In this document: in pieces, positions 43,341 to 47,084 of the stretch
How the letters are laid out: the number at the start of each line of letters is the position of its first letter
Numbering within the stretch: position 1 is the first letter of the stretch
NCBI GenBank assembly: GCA_040255675.1
Contig: JBDZVM010000031.1
Coordinates: forward strand, 1 to 47,084
Reading direction: 5' to 3'
From: JBDZVM01 sp040255675
GTDB taxonomy: Bacteria > Actinomycetota > Actinomycetes > Acidothermales > Acidothermaceae
DNA length: 47,084 nucleotides
Notes under the pieces: model-generated
Told to the model about the DNA's origin: nothing
The model's input: only the letters and a program-made list of their open reading frames with translations
Database searches by the model: none
Program-made: the position numbers and the translations under genes

Positions 43341-43403
43341 GAAAGGCTCCCTGAGGCAGGCGGATTCAGCGGCACGAGTCTAAGCCACCGCGGATCTGTT
43401 CCC

Positions 43404-44654
43404 CTAAGACTCCGGCCCGACGCGCCGCGCTAGGCCGCCATCGCGGCTGAACCGATCAGCGACGAGATCCCACACCCGGTCGGCCAAAGCTTCCTTGGGC
43501 CCGGTGGGTACGCCGATCGCCGAGCCGTCGATGGCCAGAATGGTCGCCGCGTTGTGGGCCACCTCGAACCCCTTGCCGGCTCCGACCTCGTTCACCACAA
43601 GCAGATCGGCACCCTTCTTCACCAGCTTCGCCCGGCCGTGCGCGATCGCGTCGTCGGTTTCGGCGGCGAAGCCCACGAGCACCTGGCCGGCCTCTTTCGC
43701 GGCGCCAAGTTCGGCCAGCACATCGGGGTTTTCGACAAGCGTGATGGGCGCCGGCGCGCCGTCCGCCTTCTTGATTTTGGACGGCGCTGGGCTGGCGGGT
43801 CTGAAATCGGCGACCGCCGCTGCCATCACGACAGCGTCGGCGTCGCGCGCCGCTTCGACGACGGCGGCGCGCAACTCCTCGGCAGTGCCCACGCGCACGA
43901 TCTTGACGCCGGCAGGGTCAGGCAACGCGACGTTGGCCGACACCAAAACCACTTCCGCGCCGCGCGCCACAGCGGTCGCGGCGAGCGCGTAGCCTTGCCG
44001 GCCCGACGAGCGGTTGCCCAAGAACCGCACCGGGTCGAGCGGCTCGCGGGTGCCGCCGGCTGAAACCACCACGCGTCGTCCGGCCAAATCGAGCGGCAGG
44101 TCGCCGCGAGCCAGCACGCGGCGAGCGAGTTCGAAAAGCTCGGCGGGCTCGGGCAATCGGCCCGGGCCGGAGTCAGCGCCGGTCAACCGGCCCACCGCCG
44201 GCTCGACGACGAGCGCGCCACGTTCGCGCAGCGTCGCGACGTTCGATTGAGTGGCGGCGTGGTGCCACATTTCGGTGTGCATCGCGGGGGCGAACATCAC
44301 CGGGCAGCGGGCAGTCAACAACACATTGGTGAGCAGGTCGTCGGCCCGGCCGTGAACCGCCCGCGCCAGCAAATCGGCCGTTGCCGGCGCGACAATCACC
44401 AAATCGGCCTGCTTGCCGAGGCGCACGTGCGGCACCTCGTGGACGTCGTCCCATACGTGCGTGCGCACGGGTTTGCCGGAGAGTGCCGCCCACGTCGCGG
44501 CGCCGACGAACCTCAACGCGGCGTCGGTGGGCACGACCGTGACGTCGTGGCCCGACTCGGTGAACAGCCGAACCAGTTCGCAGGCTTTGTACGCGGCGAT
44601 CCCGCCGGCGACCCCGACGATGATTCGGGCAGCGGGACCAGATGCGGCACTCAC
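43404..44654 (-). CDS. coaBC: phosphopantothenoylcysteine decarboxylase / synthetase
   Basis: Bifunctional coenzyme A enzyme. CoaC (1 to about 180): IIVGVAGGIAAYKACELVR, an active His near 75 (VHEVPHVRLG), FAPAMHTEMW. CoaB (about 185-416): VVVSAGGTREPLDPVRFLGN, LVENPDVLAELG (Asn of the acyl-cytidylate step) and KKGADLLVVNEVG. 416 residues. Between rpoZ and metK as usual for the phylum. Confidence 0.97.
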   Translation of the reverse strand: MSAASGPAARIIVGVAGGIAAYKACELVRLFTESGHDVTVVPTDAALRFVGAATWAALSGKPVRTHVWDDVHEVPHVRLGKQADLVIVAPATADLLARAVHGRADDLLTNVLLTARCPVMFAPAMHTEMWHHAATQSNVATLRERGALVVEPAVGRLTGADSGPGRLPEPAELFELARRVLARGDLPLDLAGRRVVVSAGGTREPLDPVRFLGNRSSGRQGYALAATAVARGAEVVLVSANVALPDPAGVKIVRVGTAEELRAAVVEAARDADAVVMAAAVADFRPASPAPSKIKKADGAPAPITLVENPDVLAELGAAKEAGQVLVGFAAETDDAIAHGRAKLVKKGADLLVVNEVGAGKGFEVAHNAATILAIDGSAIGVPTGPKEALADRVWDLVADRFSRDGGLARRVGPES

Positions 44655-44665
44655 CGCGACCCGCG

Positions 44666-44932
44666 TTACTGCTGCTCGATCGGCTCGGAGGTGAGCAAGC
44701 CGCCGTTGATCTCGCGCAGCGCGACCGACAAGGCCTTCTCGTGCGGATGCGTTTCGACGAGCGGGCCCACGTATTCGAGCAAACCTTCACCGAGCTGGGA
44801 GTAGTAGGCGTTGATCTGCCGTGCGCGCTTAGCCGAGTAGATGACCAGGGCGTACTTGGAATCGGCGATCTCGAGCAGGTCGTCGATCGGCGGGTTGGTG
44901 ATGCCTTCGGGGCTGGCGACTACGCCGGACAC
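44666..44932 (-). CDS. rpoZ: RNA polymerase omega subunit
   Basis: 88 residues from a GTG at 44932 (MSGVVASPEGITNPPIDDLL). Contains the omega signature DDLLEIADSKYALVIYSAKR and ARQINAYYSQLGEGLLEYVG. Lies 57 nt after gmk. Confidence 0.97.
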   Translation of the reverse strand: MSGVVASPEGITNPPIDDLLEIADSKYALVIYSAKRARQINAYYSQLGEGLLEYVGPLVETHPHEKALSVALREINGGLLTSEPIEQQ

Positions 44933-44989
44933 GTGCTGCCCTTCGGTAGAAAGTCTGAGGACTGAAAAATCTGATAACGCGGCTGCCGA

Positions 44990-45532
44990 CTACTCCTGCA
45001 GCCTTAGCAAGGTTATCAGTTCGTCGCACGCTCGCTCGACCGACGCGTTCACGACCACCGCGTCGAATTCCGACTCGAGCGCGAGTTCGGCTTTCGCGCG
45101 ATCGAGCCGGGCCGAAACGACGTCCGGCGGTTCGGTGCCGCGGCCGGTCAGCCGCCGCACCAACTCCTCCCACGACGGCGGAGCGAGGAACACGCAGAAC
45201 GCGTCGGGCATTGCCGCCCGCACCTGCCGGGCGCCCTGCAGGTCGATCTCGAGCAACGCCGGCACCCCGTCAGCCACGTGGTCGTCGACCGGACGCCGAG
45301 GCGTTCCGTAGCGGGCGGATCCGTACGTCGCGTACTCGAGGAATTCACCAGCCGCGATCATGCGATCAAATTCGGCGTCGTCGACGAAGTGGTAGCTCAC
45401 GCCGTCGATCTCACCTGGGCGCGGCTTTCTCGTGGTAGCCGACACCGACACCCAAAGCGACGGGACGCGTCGCGCCAGCGCGGTGACCACGGTTCCCTTG
45501 CCGACGCCGGACGGGCCTGACAGCACGGTCAG
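44990..45532 (-). CDS. gmk: guanylate kinase
   Basis: GMP to GDP. P-loop SGPSGVGKGT, then SVSATTRKPRPGEIDGVSYHF (GMP binding), GTPRRPVDDHVADG, LLEIDLQGARQVR and APPSWEELVRRLTGRGTE. About 180 residues. There is no ATG, GTG or TTG between the mihF stop (45558) and the conserved strand RLTVLSGPSG; CTG at 45532 gives MTVLSGPSG, while the GTG at 45526 would cut into the first beta strand. Start therefore uncertain and possibly CTG. Confidence 0.95.
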   Translation of the reverse strand: MTVLSGPSGVGKGTVVTALARRVPSLWVSVSATTRKPRPGEIDGVSYHFVDDAEFDRMIAAGEFLEYATYGSARYGTPRRPVDDHVADGVPALLEIDLQGARQVRAAMPDAFCVFLAPPSWEELVRRLTGRGTEPPDVVSARLDRAKAELALESEFDAVVVNASVERACDELITLLRLQE

Positions 45533-45557
45533 GCGAACCGGGCTCGGCTCGCGGTGC

Positions 45558-45881
45558 TCAGGAACGCCGGCCCCCGAACTCCGCCACCAACGCGGCGCGC
45601 TGCTTGGCGCCGAGACCTCGTACCCGCCGGGTGGGCGCAATGCCGAGCCGCTCCATGATCTGAGCCGCCCGTACCTTCCCCACACCAGGCAGCGATTCGA
45701 GCAACGCGGTCACTCGCATCTTGCCGACAACGTCGTCCTTCTCGCCCAAATCGAGTACTGCCCCGAGCGACTCCCCGGAATGCTTCAGCCGCGCCTTGAT
45801 CTCAGCCCGGCGCTGGCGGGCGGCCGCCGCTTTCGCCAACGCCTCGGCGCGCTGCTGTGACGTGAGGGTGGGGAGTGCCAC
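45558..45881 (-). CDS. mihF: actinobacterial integration host factor mIHF
   Basis: A nucleoid DNA-binding protein restricted to actinobacteria. 107 residues from GTG 45881 (VALPTLTSQQRAEALAKAAA), preceded by GAGGTGA. The helical part contains KMRVTALLESLPGVGKVRAA and the conserved IAPTRRVRGLGAKQRAAL helix-two-turn-helix region. Adjacent to gmk as in relatives. Confidence 0.96.
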   Translation of the reverse strand: MALPTLTSQQRAEALAKAAAARQRRAEIKARLKHSGESLGAVLDLGEKDDVVGKMRVTALLESLPGVGKVRAAQIMERLGIAPTRRVRGLGAKQRAALVAEFGGRRS

Positions 45882-45977
45882 GAAGGTCACCTCGGAAAGG
45901 CGGCGGCACCGGAAGGTTCCAGCGCCGAAATCGGACCAAGAGCAAGCGACACGCGATGTTGACGCTGCCTTGGCAAC

Positions 45978-46877
45978 CTAGCGACATCCAGCCGATCGGG
46001 CAACGCGTGGCGACGTGAGTTTGCCGGCGGGAGCGCTCCGGCGCCAATGGAGAGCCCGCCCGACGAGCAAGATCACACCGACCACGGCGGCGGCGGCCAC
46101 GCCGTCCAGCCAGAAATGATTCGCGGTGACGACGACGACGTACGCGGTCACCAATGGGTGGACGACGATCAGCCACCGCCACGGCGAACGGCTCACCGCG
46201 ACGACCGCGACCGCGATGACGATCGCCCAGGCGACGTGGATCGACGGCATGCTCGACAGCTGGTCGACGAAGCCGGGCGCGGCGTTTTGATAGGCCGAAA
46301 GATGCCGGGCGGCGCCCACGTCGACGAAGCCGAGTTCGGGCAGCAGCCGAGGTGGTGCGACCGACACGAACTGCAGCACCAGGCACACGGCGGTGGCCGC
46401 AACGACGACGTTGCGCCATCGCCGGTAAGACTCCCGGTGCCGGACGAACAGCCACACCAAGAAGGCGACCATGCCGCCGACGTGCGCCGCGAGATAGAAA
46501 ACGTCGAGTGCCGACGAAAGACCAGGCCGCCCCAGGATCGGCGCCTGAAACGCGACTTCGCTCGGCAGGCGCAACGTTCTTTCCAGATGCCACAATGCGC
46601 GCGCGCGGTCGAAGGCGCCTTGGTCTTGCGTAAGCGACATCGTGCCGGCGAGCTTCCACAAGACGAACAACCCCACCAGCAAGCCGAACTCGCGCAACGC
46701 CGCCAATGGGGCGGTGTTTTTCGCGGACGTCGCCGACCGGCCCCCGCCGAGCAGATCGTCGAACGAGACGCCGCAGCCGACGCAGGTGTCGGCCGCCATC
46801 GGATTCGTCGCCCGGCATGCCACGCACACCCAGCGGCGCGCCTCGTCCGCGCTCGTGCGCGGTGCTTGCAAGGTCAC
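45978..46877 (-). CDS. PAP2-family membrane protein with N-terminal zinc ribbon
   Basis: About 299 residues. Residues 15-40 carry CVACRATNPMAADTCVGCG, a CxxC-x10-CxxC zinc ribbon. After it come about six transmembrane segments (first FGLLVGLFVLWKLAGTMSL, last AAAAVVGVILLVGRAL) and the phosphatase-superfamily motifs SSMPSIHVAWA (SxxxH) and ANHFWLDGVA (NHxxLD). This is the inositol phosphorylceramide synthase/PAP2 type, a phospholipid or isoprenyl phosphate phosphatase or transferase. Start GTG 46877 with GGGAG upstream. Confidence 0.85.
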   Translation of the reverse strand: MTLQAPRTSADEARRWVCVACRATNPMAADTCVGCGVSFDDLLGGGRSATSAKNTAPLAALREFGLLVGLFVLWKLAGTMSLTQDQGAFDRARALWHLERTLRLPSEVAFQAPILGRPGLSSALDVFYLAAHVGGMVAFLVWLFVRHRESYRRWRNVVVAATAVCLVLQFVSVAPPRLLPELGFVDVGAARHLSAYQNAAPGFVDQLSSMPSIHVAWAIVIAVAVVAVSRSPWRWLIVVHPLVTAYVVVVTANHFWLDGVAAAAVVGVILLVGRALHWRRSAPAGKLTSPRVARSAGCR

Positions 46878-47022
46878 GTCAGCTCCCGGTCGTCGCTTCT
46901 CACATCGTCGCGAGCGACGTGTGCCTTGACCGGGCTCATCGGGATCGGGATCGCGATCACGCGGCCCGGCGCGACACTGCTCGTGGAGGGTCGCGCCCGA
47001 CCGCGTGATCAACAGGCTCGCG

Positions 47023-47084
47023 TTACGCCCCGCGGCGCACCGTGAACGGGTTGCTCTGGGCGGCGACGGCGTTCTTGCCGAGCC
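47023..47084 (-). CDS. 3' end of an unidentified gene
   Basis: The minus strand enters the window with LGKNAVAAQSNPFTVRRGA then TAA. Only about 20 codons are visible, too few to name the product. The frame is consistent with coding and the gene runs in the same direction as its neighbours. About 145 nt separate it from the PAP2-family gene. Confidence 0.5.
   Translation of the reverse strand, partial: LGKNAVAAQSNPFTVRRGA

Overview
The window looks like a chromosomal segment of a GC-rich actinobacterium (Actinomycetota). Lineage markers are an mIHF gene next to gmk, a PriA with decayed helicase motifs, the cluster argC-J-B-D-F-R-G-H followed by mpg and tyrS, fused CoaBC, and an rRNA leader with the actinobacterial antitermination-like box. 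I could not place it more finely. Nearly all housekeeping genes lie on the minus strand, so transcription runs from high to low coordinates.

Layout: 1-400 is the 5' part of a 16S rRNA gene, with two candidate promoters and a leader at 401-860. From 861 to 11408 is one dense run, argCJBDFRGH-mpg-tyrS, most genes joined by ATGA/GTGA overlaps, with an ARG-box-like operator before argC. Between argC and argJ lies a 44-bp tandem duplication that reads as two tiny overlapping ORFs. Then come pheST (11494-15086), a PAS sensor kinase, a SpoU-type rRNA methyltransferase, and rplT-rpmI-infC behind a leader with an intrinsic terminator. On the plus strand there is one P-loop kinase (18927-19556). A riboflavin operon (ribD-ribE-ribBA-ribH, then hisG) follows, headed by an FMN riboswitch at 24368-24506. 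Upstream are a response regulator with a degenerate GGDEF domain, rpe, rsmB, fmt and def.

From about 29031 to 39976 an accessory island on the plus strand separates def from priA. It carries: (i) two ~315-bp direct repeats, each with a strong ribosome site and a 46-47 codon membrane peptide gene flanked by hairpins; (ii) a type I restriction-modification locus hsdM-hsdS-(Mrr-type endonuclease)-(small RHH-like protein)-hsdR; (iii) a decayed polymorphic-toxin locus, with an orphan toxin C-terminus, an overlapping immunity gene, and two further broken copies of the same toxin/immunity junction. I saw no integrase, transposase, tRNA or att site.

From 39977 to the end the housekeeping run resumes: priA, metK, coaBC, rpoZ, gmk, mihF, a PAP2-family membrane phosphatase with an N-terminal zinc ribbon, and the last codons of an unidentified gene. 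The most interesting material is the repeated tiny-membrane-protein modules, the toxin/immunity junction repeats, and the two 15-codon ORFs between argC and argJ.
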